A program made the translations under genes and the position numbers. The notes beneath the pieces are model-generated. The model saw only the letters and a program-made list of their open reading frames with translations. It had not been told where the DNA came from and did no database searches. This document shows positions 46,655-57,826 of a stretch of DNA of 64,000 nucleotides, in pieces; the stretch's first letter is position 1; each line of letters begins with the position of its first letter. The stretch lies in the NCBI GenBank assembly GCA_035771175.1, contig CM069593.1, forward strand, positions 45,941,554 to 46,005,553. The letters are read 5' to 3'. This DNA comes from Paratinospora sagittata. Its lineage: Eukaryota; Streptophyta; Magnoliopsida; Ranunculales; Menispermaceae.

Positions 46655-47598
46655 TTGTTATATTATTTTGTTAACAAGGAAAACTTGAACCCTTCCCCAC
46701 ATTGTTTTTTAAGAAGAAACAATGTTAATAGTTAGTAGTATAATCAACTTCATTGCTAAACCACACTTTTGGAAATATATCAAGCCCGTTTCTAACTTAT
46801 TAATCTCTATCACTTCGGTGAAGCAATGATAAGAGTTAAACCTAAAACTTTTAGATTTTAAAATCACATCTTCACCAACTTCAAACCCTAGTTGGTTGAT
46901 TCTTGTGTAGTTGAGAACATTTTTTCCTAATTACAACATAGTTAGAACGAAAACATTTATAAAGTTTTAAAAGGTGTTCATGTCAACCTCTACAACATAA
47001 GAATCATTTGAAGAAAGCAATTTAATAAGCTAAAGTGCACTCACAGCTGCTTGGCCCTCTTCAATAGTAAGCCAATCATCGATTGGTTCGGTGGTTACAA
47101 GGTCGAACCCAAAGAAGGTTGAGAGACTTAGTTTCGAGTTTGAGCCTTTGACAAAATTATGGTTGTGGGAGACGCCCCTACTTCTGCAGAATCTCGAAAT
47201 TCGATAAAATAATATTAGTCCGAAGGAAAAGGAAGACACCACCAAATATTAAACTCCCTGTAATAAAAAAAAATAGTAATTGTTGCGACATCAATTTAAA
47301 AAGATTATTCTCAAAACTTCAAGAAAAATGATTATTTTCCTTTTCAAATATGAAAACATATCACGGGTGGGAATGGGTGAAATCCGTGGGATTGGGTAGG
47401 CGAGACTGAGAGGATATCGCATTGGTATTGGATACTGTATAGTAGTAAGAGTATATCAATCATATTTGAAACCCCCAACTCAACACAGCCTGCTTATCCA
47501 CACAACTTAGGAGTTCTGTGTCTGAGAGAGGCTGCGGAGAAACACACAACACACCTCTTTTCTCTCACTTCAGTCCTCTTCACTTCGCTTCGCTTGCG

Positions 47599-50500
47599 AT
47601 GGCTTGTTCCGCTTCTTCCACCATCATTTCGTCGAGCCCTTGCGCTCCTTCTCGCAAATCTGCTAATAAGTCCATGGCCTCTTTCTCTCCTTCCAAGCCT
47701 TTCTCTCAAACCCTAATTACTATCCCTCAAAACTTCAACGGTCTCCGAAAACCCTTCCAATCCCGTGCGCCTCGTCCTGTCTCCGTCCGCGGATCTTCCT
47801 CTCGGAGGAGCTTCTCCGTCAATGCTGTAAGTATAAGCTCGCAATTCCTCCGATTTTTTATTTTATTTTTTTTCTTTCTTTCTGTGCTGTAATAGTTTTT
47901 TATTCTGTGTTTGAATGTTCGTTGAGTTGAGTTATCGGAATGTGATTTTGGAGAATTTGAGGTGTTATTTGTTATCTATAGCTGCTAATTGTTCATGGAT
48001 TTGGTCCCTTGTTAAGATAACTTGTAGATTGATTGCTTACGTTGTTTCTGAAATTCGTGATAAGAACGCTTTAAACAGAGACGCATGTAAATCCAACATA
48101 TGCCTGTAACGTCGTTGTTAGTGAAACCTGTAAGGTGAAAGATTAGGATGGATTAATCACCTAGAGAAAGAGTTGAAGCTGAGTCTGTATTTGCTTGTGA
48201 TACATCATAGATGTATTATCGGCGTGTGCGTGTCTGTATTTGTGTTTTTTATTTATTTCTTCCTACTGTTCATATATGGTTAGAAGTGTATTCTTTGTAA
48301 ATTTTGTGTATAATAAGAATTTTGTTTCTTTCTTTTGACACAGAGTGCTGAACTTCCATTAGTTGGAAATAAGGCACCAGATTTTGAAGCTGAAGCAGTT
48401 TTTGATCAGGAGTTCATCAAGGTATATTAATTTGGCTTGAAAACTAATTGCAGTTCCATTCGCTCATTCTTGAAAGCTGCCACTGTTATAATTCATGACG
48501 ACATATTTCAGAGCATGCCATTTCTTATTCCAAGGTGGTAAACTTAGAACATAAATGGTTTTTTTTTTTCTTTATATATATTATTGCAGGAGACAGTTGT
48601 GTAATGGCTTAATGTGTAGATAATCATCCTTTTCAACTTGCAAGTTAATTGGACCTTATTCATGTTAGATCTAAGGCCAAGTCATATATACTCCAAAACT
48701 AAAATAAATGCTTCCTTAGTTATCTCATTGGTTTTGTATCGCACTTGTTTATCTGGTCATTGGTAGTTACAAAAATCAATTTTGGCTTTGAATGAAGCAT
48801 ACGCATTGCAGTGCATTTACATTGTGTTACTTTTCAGTTTAAGTCTACCACTAACAAAAATATTAGTGGATCCCAGGAAGTTTTATGGAATTTTAGTCCT
48901 AACTGTAGCAGAATTTCAAGTTCTTGCTAGATAAATGTCATAAATATTGCTAATGTTTCATATTTTGTTGTTACAGGTAAAGCTGTCTGAATATATTGGG
49001 AAGAAATATGTAGTCCTGTTTTTCTACCCACTGGATTTTACATTTGTTTGCCCTACTGGTAAGTTGGAGATTGGATGGATGTTCGTAGGACTTGTACGAG
49101 TACATATTGGGTTTTTCTCATCTTTCTTTTTATCTTCTTTGTCGCAGAGATCACTGCTTTTAGTGACCGACATGCAGAATTTGAGAAGCTAAACACTGAA
49201 ATATTGGGTGTTTCAATTGACAGTGTGGTATGTTTTCTTTTGAATATCTTGACAATAATCCTTATAAGTAGATTTGTGTGTTGCATGATTAACTGGAAAC
49301 TTCCTGTTTAAAAAAACGAGAGCAAAAGACCAAACACTCATGATGTACAAGGTTATGTGGAAGACAAGACATCTCATTCATAAGGCCTCTCGATAAATTG
49401 ATGAATATTTTCTTAATGTAACACTGAGCATAGTTGCACTTTTTTTATTGTTTGAGATTTGAACTTGGGGTTGACTGGCAAGCTATCAGTGATCACTTTC
49501 TTCAATGAATTCTACTCACTCAAATAAGATAATGTTCATGTGTTTCTCCATGAATTTTTGGACATCCTGATAACCTTATATTATTTTCCATGCAGTTCTC
49601 ACATCTTGCATGGGTCCAAACAGATAGAAAGTCAGGTGGACTTGGTGATCTTAATTATCCCTTGATTTCTGACGTGACTAAATCAATTTCAAAGTCCTAT
49701 GGCGTACTGATCCCTGATCAGGTATGATGTTCTAAAATTTTGATATCTAAAGTAGGCAGTATACTCTGCTCCAACAATGCCCTTGGTTACTTGAAAGGCT
49801 TTATCAATGAAAGAACTTGCATAAATGATTCCACTGTTTATCAGTGGGGAACTCAATCACCAATTATTGTTGTGTCTAATTATTTGCAGTCAAGAATTAT
49901 CAATATTTGTTTATGTTCTTTCCAACCTGTACTTTCTCAAGGCAATGCAAACATTTTGGCTGAAGATGCATCATTTAATACTTGAAGTTTGGTTTCATTT
50001 ATGTACTTTGACCTCGCAATTGAAACTTCAATGGCCAACCTTACTAGCAGTCATTTCAAATTTCAATGCGGTTGAACATGATGCTTTGCTTTTGCCATAT
50101 CCATATTTCTATTCTGGAGTTGCAATTTGTGTTGACTGCTTGAAGCATTTAGTTTTCATGTCACTAAATATTCAATGTAACAGGGAATTGCACTGAGGGG
50201 ACTTTTTATAATTGACAAGGAAGGTGTTATTCAACATTCTACCATCAACAATCTTGCCATTGGTCGGAGCGTTGACGAGACAATGAGAACTTTGCAGGTA
50301 AACTATTATTACCTTCTTTGTTGCCTCACCCAATTTAAATTTCCATAGTTTCATAATTAGACAGTGCTAGAATAATACACTTATTACACATGTTTAAGCT
50401 ACTGATATTACAGCCGCTGGATGATACACAAATATCTCAAGTCACATTCAACTTTTTGAAATCATGTCTTACATAAAGGATCTAACAGTTTTCAAAGAGT

Positions 50501-50710
50501 GTCACTAAAGTTAATGCTTATAAAAATACTTTCCGCTGTTGATCGATATACTTCTTGCCTTCTATTAACTCATTTCATACGGCAAAACTACAGGCCTTGC
50601 AATATGTCCAAGAAAACCCAGATGAGGTTTGCCCAGCTGGTTGGAAGCCCGGTGATAAGTCCATGAAGCCAGACCCAAAGCTCAGCAAGGATTACTTTGC
50701 CGCAGTCTAA
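47599..50710 (+). CDS. BAS1: Chloroplast 2-Cys peroxiredoxin (BAS1)
   Basis: Seven exons, 47599-47826, 48344-48421, 48977-49058, 49148-49227, 49596-49721, 50184-50297 and 50594-50710, joining to 274 codons plus TAA. Exon 1 is a Ser/Arg-rich plastid transit peptide (about 1-76); the mature part starts near [14 protein letters not shown]. Peroxidatic Cys127 is in [12 protein letters not shown] and resolving Cys249 in [14 protein letters not shown] ([10 protein letters not shown]) and the C-terminal YF (DYFAAV) are both present, so the enzyme should be of the overoxidation-sensitive, chaperone-switching type. It reduces hydrogen peroxide and alkyl peroxides in the stroma, using NTRC or thioredoxins, and protects photosynthesis. 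It is head to head with the E2F gene and convergent with the small gene at 51608. Confidence 0.97.
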
Positions 50711-51607
50711 AATCATGAGTGATGTATCTAATGACATTTTTCAGGGCTGTCAGATTTTTGCTGTGCTGTACTTTTTATCTGTTTTTTTTGGGAGAGATGG
50801 GGAAGCAGATTATGGTAATAAGAAACATGGGATGCTTCCCTCTTGTTGAAATAAACTTGCTTTAGCAAAGATGCCTCTCCCGTTCTTTTGAACTAATAAT
50901 GATCTTGGCAATTACATCTTACATCCAACCCAAAACTGGCTGGTCATAAAGGCTACCGTCGTGCCAACCCATTTTGTTTGGTTATTTGCTCCAAAACTTT
51001 CTAATTGAAGGAAGATGCAAGCTCCGTGGGCATGCAAGTACATGAAAAAAAAATAATCTCCAGCCTCGGAACAATGCAGATTTGTGTTTTTACAGAAACC
51101 TTGCTTACTATCGGTCTTAACTAAATAGTAATCATAAGCGTTCAATAGCTTTCATGATTGGCAGCAATCATAGTACCCAATAACGAAAGAGTGCCTTAAA
51201 TTTTGTTGAATTTCTGGAACCACCAGAATGTCAAAAACATATCCTCTTGTTGGAAAGAACTTCGACATCACATTCTCAGATATCTAACATGCAGTAAACA
51301 AAAATTCCCAATTTTAAATTAACAGACCTCAAAGTCGGGTTGAGTTGGAGGAGAACTCGAATGTCTGACAAATCACCCTTTTGTTATGGAATGATCTAAA
51401 GGGCACTTTCCTAATAGAAAATCAGATGAAAAACTAGACGTTTGCTCCTTCCTGTAAGCACATTCTATCACACATCAGGAGCTTTATTAAGATGAAATTT
51501 CTTAACCAGTTAATATCAATGTTTACACAAGAAGATGCTGCCAAATGGTTTCCTACTTCAAATAAAGACTAAAATTTGTGTTCAATTTTGTCAGAGAAAT
51601 AACAATC
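50711..51607. other. Intergenic gap between convergent genes
   Basis: The 3' UTR of the peroxiredoxin gene and that of the small minus-strand gene must lie here. No further gene is recognised. Confidence 0.6.
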
Positions 51608-51841
51608 TCACTTAAAGAGGTGGGCAAAATCAGGATCATTCAAGTCCAAATCCAACCAGCCATACAGCCTCATGTACTCAATATAATGTTCGGGCGGCTT
51701 TATTGCACGCGGATTCTTTGGGGTACAGCCGTGAATCCTTTCAAGATCTCGAGCAAGCCATCGAACAAATGTTTGATCCAATGGAGGCACAACCTTCACT
51801 AGAATCTCTTCCTTCTCTTGCTTCACAGGCTTGTTTCCCAT
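51608..51841 (-). CDS. Small uncharacterised plant protein, 77 aa
   Basis: A 77-codon frame in one coding exon. The protein has a short basic start (MGNKPVKQEKEE), then ILVKVVPPLD (13-22), FVRWLARDLERIHG (25-38), PPEHYIEYMRLYGWLDLDL (49-67) and an acidic DPDFAHLFK end. The dense aromatic and charged middle looks like a conserved folded block, and I believe similar proteins occur in other plants, but no function is known to me. The exon starts at 51889 after a CAG acceptor, and the upstream leader exon seems to end at 53265 with AAG|GTGCGT, giving a 1375-bp leader intron. Across that junction the frame meets a TAA just upstream, so the ATG at 51841 is the first usable in-frame start. A Gly at position 2 leaves N-myristoylation possible but not shown. 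Confidence 0.75.
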   Translation of the reverse strand: MGNKPVKQEKEEILVKVVPPLDQTFVRWLARDLERIHGCTPKNPRAIKPPEHYIEYMRLYGWLDLDLNDPDFAHLFK

Positions 51842-51889
51842 GTCAACAAAGTCAGTTGCAGCTCTAGCCACACTTTTTCTGAAGGACAC

Positions 51890-53264
51890 CTGAAAGATAA
51901 TTGAGAGCATACATACACGTGTATGCAAGTGAGTTTCACGAAATTAGTATAGATTTCCTGAGCACATAGACACATTGTAACATGAATTTATAGCTTTGAT
52001 GCAATAAAGACAGTAATCCAACAGATTTCATGCAGTTTGATGGACATATACAATGGAATCACGATCATAAAGCAAACAGTCACGATCATATTAGGGGTAA
52101 CGTTAACAATACCTACTAAACCATCATCCTGTCATGCAATGTTCATCAATAATGATTTGTCTGCATATAATTCCATTAGAATTACATAATCAGTTCAAAT
52201 AAATGAGAGCTTCTAGTTTAACTCTTTCATGGGTGAAAACTCCAGAAAGAACGATGTGGACAATCTTCTATTCCTCCTTGGTTTTGCATATATTGTAAGA
52301 TAATTTTGACTACCCAATATTGATTCACCACAACTATTACTTTTTAACTTCCTCTCCTCTCATCACAGTAGCTAATTATTTCCTCCCTTGGGTAAAATCA
52401 TGAAAGTAACAAAAGAATAACAAATACAAATGTATACGTACCTGAGTTAGTAATATACCTATCAATAACATAAAAAGTTCACCATCACATTACAGATAAC
52501 TCCAACATTGCAAAAATTATTCATGTTAGTTTTAACCTAAACATTCACAAATGTCTCAAGCATATTTCCCAGTAACAACCAATTTTCCTTAACTCATGGC
52601 ATCTTCTCATCTGACAAATAATATATCCCTGTCAAAACAGAACTGCTTCTTCATCTTCATTAGAAATTCCCTTGCTGCAATTTCCTAATTTCACCTTGTT
52701 CACCTTCTATTTCTTCGTGCAACAAGCAAAACAAACCCATGAAACTGATGATTTTCTTACTTTTTTAATGTTAGCTTTGAACATTTGAAGATGAGAACAG
52801 CATTCATCATTCAATCCGGGTTTTGGGTAATTTTTTTAACAACGCCTCTGGTAACCCTTCAAATGGCTTCAACAAATAAACAAACTTTGAACTTTCTTTC
52901 TCCGGATTTAGTTTAACGAAAAAAAAAAAAAAACCCACACTGCATCCAATCCACCGGATACCCATCATGTAATCATCGAAAAATCATAAATCTCGAACAG
53001 CGAAAATTAGTGGGCAATAATTGTTACTACTAAAATTCCTAAATTGAATGTGCAAAAAATAATAACTCCCAATATCTCCTCAGCACATCTGAAATGGTTG
53101 GAAACACAAGGAAAAAGCTTACGACCCAACACCTATTTTGAAATTTTTAAGTTCAAGAATCATAAGGAATCAATATTTAACTAAATAAACCTCCAAAACG
53201 GAAAGTGAACAGAAAAATTGAAAGGAAGAAGAAGAAGAAGAAGAAGAAGAAGAATAGCACGCAC
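51890..53264 (-). other. Probable leader intron of the 77-aa gene
   Basis: Donor AAAAG|GTGCGT at 53264 and acceptor TTTCAG at 51890 bound 1375 bp of AT-rich DNA with no coding content. A (GAA)n run at about 53225-53253 lies just inside the donor. The junction is inferred from splice signals only. Confidence 0.5.
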
Positions 53265-53577
53265 CTTTTAAACAGCCCTAGAGAATTTTCCTGAGTTGTA
53301 ACATTCTGGAATTTGCTTCATTTTTGCGCGACTGCATGTGTGTTGCCGCAACCACGGCCTTGTCTTTGGACCGGGTCCGGTCACCATATCCGGTTTTCCC
53401 ATCCACCGGTCGAAACTTAAACCGAGTTATTTTTTTTTTCCTTTTTCTAGTATTTTTTTTTTGCACGTTATGTAAATATGAAAATATGCAGTACGCAACA
53501 AAAAAAAAAAGATAAATGAAGCAAAAAAAAAAAAAAAAAGTTTAAGGGTAGGGCATTTTGGACAAATTTACTGTTGG

Positions 53578-53920
53578 TGTAACAGAGAGACTTTTTCCAG
53601 TAAAATAGAGATTCCGCTTCTCCACTTAACTCGTTAAAATAACAAGCAAAAAGCGATCAATTTCTGCAAAATATGACAAAGCTCACAGAAAACTAGTAAA
53701 TGAACGAACTTATTTGAGATGAAAATCAGATCACGAAGAAAAATTGAGACAGAGGATGAAAGAAGACTAGAAGAACAAAAAAAAAAAATCCAAAATAACA
53801 AAAAAAAAAACAAACGAAGAAAATTGTACTTTATCATCCAAAAAAAAAACCACAGCATACATTACATTACATTCCATACAAATCTCTACAACCACCATTT
53901 CAAGATTCAAGCAAACCAAC

Positions 53921-53923
<3 letters not shown>
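53578..53923. repeat. Large direct repeat, copy 1
   Basis: About 346 bp starting TGTAACAGAGAGAC and ending CAAACCAACCAC, nearly identical to 59842-60192. It ends at a (TA)n run. On the minus strand it is T-rich, like a leader or intron. No protein family is seen in it. Confidence 0.9.
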
Positions 53924-53958
<35 letters not shown>

Positions 53959-54192
53959 ATGTACATATCTCTAGACTCATAATCGAGTAACTATATTAAC
54001 AAACGTAATATACGTGTACAGGTTGATTACCACGCGTGACGAAGAATTTAAGTAATTTGGAATTTAGCGATTCAGGTGGGAATGATTCTAGGCTTTCATA
54101 ATATTTTATTTTGATATATAGATATGAATGTTAAATTAATTAGATCCATAGTATTATTAGATTGATTGTGCATGCCTATTGTACATGATTAT
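53924..54192. other. (TA)n run and LTR left-side sequence
   Basis: A (TA)n run (about 53923-53952) follows the direct repeat. The rest may be the 5' part of the adjoining LTR, but no TGTAACACCCC start is present, so the LTR appears truncated here. Confidence 0.4.
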
Positions 54193-55271
54193 ATATATAC
54201 AACGTTGAGATTGTTTAGCCATAATGAAATGTGTTAACATGATTTTTATCCTGATCAAATGATAATTGGATGCATGAAATTCATGTGATAGTTAAATTTA
54301 TTTATAAACTATAATGCCTGATAATGAAATGTATGATTTGGAATATTGGTATAGTGAATGCGTGAATACTATTATAATTGATTTTGTGACATGATACCAT
54401 GTGTAATGGAGTTGAATGTGTTTTATGAATGCACTTAATATCGTGCTTATACTGTACGTATGACGTGACATCACTAAAGAACACGATTAAGATAAGAATT
54501 ACACATATGGGGCAGTTATTCTAAAGAATATCGCCAATGTTCTAGTTTTTGGGCTGTGCCACCCTGAGTTTGATTTTCTAACGGTACGTGATTTGGAACG
54601 TGATGAAATTATCGACTCAAACAATTTAATGTTGCAACGATTAATGTGTGAAACTTGTTTAAAATGTTCTTGTGTATGTATCACAATAAAATATTGTGAA
54701 TTGTTTAGATGACCCACTGGGCTTTCAAGCTCACCCCATTTTTTTTATATGCAGGTACTTAAGAGTATAAAATCGCGAGTTCGTGACATAGTTCAGAGTA
54801 GTAGGGGTGGGTTAATTAATTAGTATTATGAGACTGAATATTTTTATTTAATTTTTAAAGGTTTATTATTTGAACGATTTGTATTGATAATCAAAATTCA
54901 ATGAATATTATTACGGTTAGTAAAGACCGTGTGATTTATTTCACGTGTGAATGCCTTGGAATAGAATTCATTAATTCTATTTGATGATTGTACTTAAATG
55001 TTGTGTCCATAATGAATGGACAAGGGCAAGTATCATCGTATGAAAATAACAATTGTATGAAGAATTAAAGGTATTCGTTTATCTTAACTAGTAAGTTGGA
55101 TGAAAGAATATAAACTCATAGTTTTGCAAATCTCATTATTTATAAAATGGTTATTGGTTAAGATAGACGGATACAAGTAACGTCTCGATTTTCAGTGATA
55201 CTTTATATAAAAATAAAATATTCATTATCTTACAAAAAAAAAAAAATAGTTTTGAAAATCGGGGTGTTACA
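54193..55271 (+). repeat. 5' LTR of a Ty3/gypsy element (left end uncertain)
   Basis: The right boundary is firm: GGGGTGTTACA ends at 55271 and a primer binding site follows after three bases. GGGGTGTTACA is the exact complement of TGTAACACCCC, the expected LTR start, which is missing on the left. The part 54193-54775 is repeated in inverted orientation at 61642-62226. CTCACCCC...TGCAGGTA near 54731-54757 is a motif typical of the R/U5 area of plant gypsy LTRs. Confidence 0.7.
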
Positions 55272-55274
55272 GTT

Positions 55275-55286
55275 TGGTATCAGAGC
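55275..55286 (+). other. Primer binding site (initiator tRNA-Met)
   Basis: TGGTATCAGAGC is complementary to the 3' end of plant initiator methionine tRNA, and is the standard PBS of Ty3/gypsy elements. It lies three bases after the LTR end. Confidence 0.9.
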
Positions 55287-56073
55287 TTTAGGCTTCAGAT
55301 CATGGGAAATGTTACAACAAATTTTGAGAAGTTTAGTATCAGTGAGTAAGTATCAAATCATTATGAAATTAGAGTTCAACTTGAGCTAGATAAATATGCC
55401 AATTATAAATTTTATAACCTAATCTCGTGAATGAAAGTACAGTGGGTCTAACAAATTCAAAGCTTTTAGGACATCGGTTAGAGACAAGAACTTGCATGAA
55501 AATTGTTTGGTTAGAATCTGAGATCAGGATGAATCTTTTATTCTTGGTTCCAAAGCGGTATGGGACGTGGAAGAATTTAAGGGTAATTGAGGAGTCTTGA
55601 TCTTGGAGACTAGCAGGCCATGTTTGGTGAGTGACTACAACTCTGGACGAGCTTGTATCGCTACGTTCAACTGGTATGGGACAGCTTGAATATAGAGGAT
55701 ACCTGGGAAGCCTTAGTTGGTAGGACATTTGCGCATTGTTTGGGTGTATTGAAGTTTCTTTGTGGAAGCTTATATCACCGGGCTAGAGTGGTATGAGACA
55801 CTTGAATACGGAGGGTGTAAGTGAAAGCTTGGGAATTTTCTTTATACCATTGTTGTGTGGTATGTTGTTGGTTTGTTTGCTTGTCTTGTTTACATGTATC
55901 AAAACCAAATCCTGTACCCTGTGACAATCATGGATTGTCAAAATTTTATAAAACTTAGAAACTGAATCAATAGGATCATTTTATTTTCGAGAACTTAGAA
56001 TTTTGAATCTAGAGTCACCCTAAACCAAAATAATTATCTCATGTAGTACTAAAGATGAGTTGAAATTTTATAG

Positions 56074-57642
56074 ATGGCTCCACCTCGAAGAATGAACACC
56101 AGGTCTGTGAGTGATCTCATAAGGGACACTGAACCTGCTGAGCCGACACAATCGATATCCGAATCTCAGCCGACGGAGCAAGAACATGCAAATCAAACAG
56201 TGAATGTTGACTCTGCTGGAATAGAGAACGTACAACCTACAACAGTTCCAACCCCTGGGATTATTTTGGGACCAGAGCTGATGGCTGAATTTGTGAGGCA
56301 AGTCGTGGAACAGGTGACCAGACAGATGCCTCAACCTCAACTGAATCCAACAATTGTGGTGCAGAATGAAACAGGAACTCGAAACATCAGGAGACCTGAA
56401 GAAAAGGAATGGGCAGATCAATTGAAAGACTTCCAACGTATGCATCCTTCGAAATTTGAAGGAAAACCAGATCCAAGGGAAGCCGACAAGTGGTTCCACG
56501 AGGTTCAGGAACACTTGGAAGTTCTGGGAGTAACTGGTCCAAGAATGGTGGCAATTGCAGCTCATCAATTCATAGGTGAGGCCAAACATTGGTGGAGAAT
56601 GGTTAAAGAAAGTCCTACAGTGGATGTGAACACTATGACCTGGGCGACTTTTGAAGAAATATTTTATGATAAATTCTTTCCCAAAGCGAACAGAAAAGAA
56701 CTACAATCTGAATTTGTGTGACTGATACAAAGGAACATGACAGTGGCAGAATATGAGGCGAAGTTTATCGAACTTTTCAGATTTGCTCGTTAACTGGTTG
56801 CCAATGAACAGATGAAAGCTAGTAGATTTGCAGAAGGTCTCAAAATGGAGATTAGAAAGGTGGTTGTTCCGATGAATCTGGAGACTTACAAAGAGGTAGT
56901 TGAACGAGCCCTGTTAGTAGAAAGAGAACTGAACCTACAAGAAACAATACGGAACAGGAACAAAAGGCCGCAATGACAGAATTCTGATTACCAGAGCAAT
57001 CACAACAAGAGGCAGAATCTGAATAATTTCGGTGGTAATGGTAATATGTGGAACAGAAACACGTTCAACAATGGGAACCAGTGGAACAGAGGACTGAATC
57101 CCAACAACGGATCAGGAGGGTCTAGGCATAATGGTGGACAACAGATGCAGCAAAATAATATTCGTGCACCCCAACAAAATAGAAATTAAGTAGTAGATAC
57201 AAGACTTTGCTTCAAATGCAACCGACCGGGTCATCTGGCACGAAACTGCACTGCGCAAGGAGTTCGACAAAATTTTCGTCCAGGCAACTGGCAGAACAAC
57301 AACAATGTACAAGGACGAAATCAAGCCAATCGTCCAAGTTATAATCAGAACCAAATCCAAAACCAAAACCAAGGCAGAGTCTTTGCAATGACAGAAGGAA
57401 ATCCTGAACAAGAAGTTGGTACAAACGAAGTGGTGGAAGGTACATTCATTTTATTTCATGTTACAGTTAAAGTCTTGTTTGATTCTGGAGCATCAAGGTC
57501 TTTTATTTCTGAAAACTTAGCCAGGAAACTACAACTTTCTACTGTACCTTTATCTGTCGTTATGAAGATTTCAACACCAGTAGGAGTAAACGTCCCAACA
57601 ACTGAAAGATGTAGTTGTGACCTTAGAATTAACGATATATCA
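56074..57642 (+). pseudogene. Ty3/gypsy gag-protease, broken by nonsense codons
   Basis: One continuous reading frame codes for Gag and the start of protease. It has the retrotransposon Gag block with ADKWFHEVQEHLEVL and AKHWWRM (about residues 145-190), a zinc knuckle CFKCNRPGHLARNC at 57208-57249 (C-X2-C-X4-H-X4-C), and the protease active site LFDSGASRSF near 57475-57504. Four in-frame stops interrupt it: TGA at 56719, TAA at 56791, TGA at 56974 and TAA at 57187. The frame then ends abruptly after CDLRINDISF at about 57642, where unrelated AT-rich repeat begins. No frameshift is needed, so the copy is fairly young but dead. Confidence 0.9.
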
Positions 57643-57768
57643 TTTTTTAGTAACCAAAATGTTGTATAATATATTTATATATATGTCATATATACAATAC
57701 GTTATTATTTTTTTTTTAAACATTGCAATTCAAGTATTATTATTTTTTTAAGCAACCAAAATATTATG

Positions 57769-57826
<58 letters not shown>

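Larger units (their letters stand above)
43515..47598. other. Divergent E2F / BAS1 intergenic region
   Basis: 4.1 kb between the start codons of E2F (minus) and the peroxiredoxin gene (plus). The left part has E2F promoter motifs (44003-44055). An 868-bp Mutator-like element (44773-45658) and a 112-bp one (46523-46654) occupy the middle. Small open frames at 44306-44512, 44493-44771 and 47030-47245 have no recognisable domain and were not called. Confidence 0.6.

Noticed and set aside
47030..47245. 71-codon minus frame upstream of the peroxiredoxin gene
   Set aside because: No recognised family and no splice or promoter context that would support a gene.
56068..56589. 173-codon frame antisense to gag
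   Set aside because: Shadow of the Gag frame; no recognisable protein and no leader.
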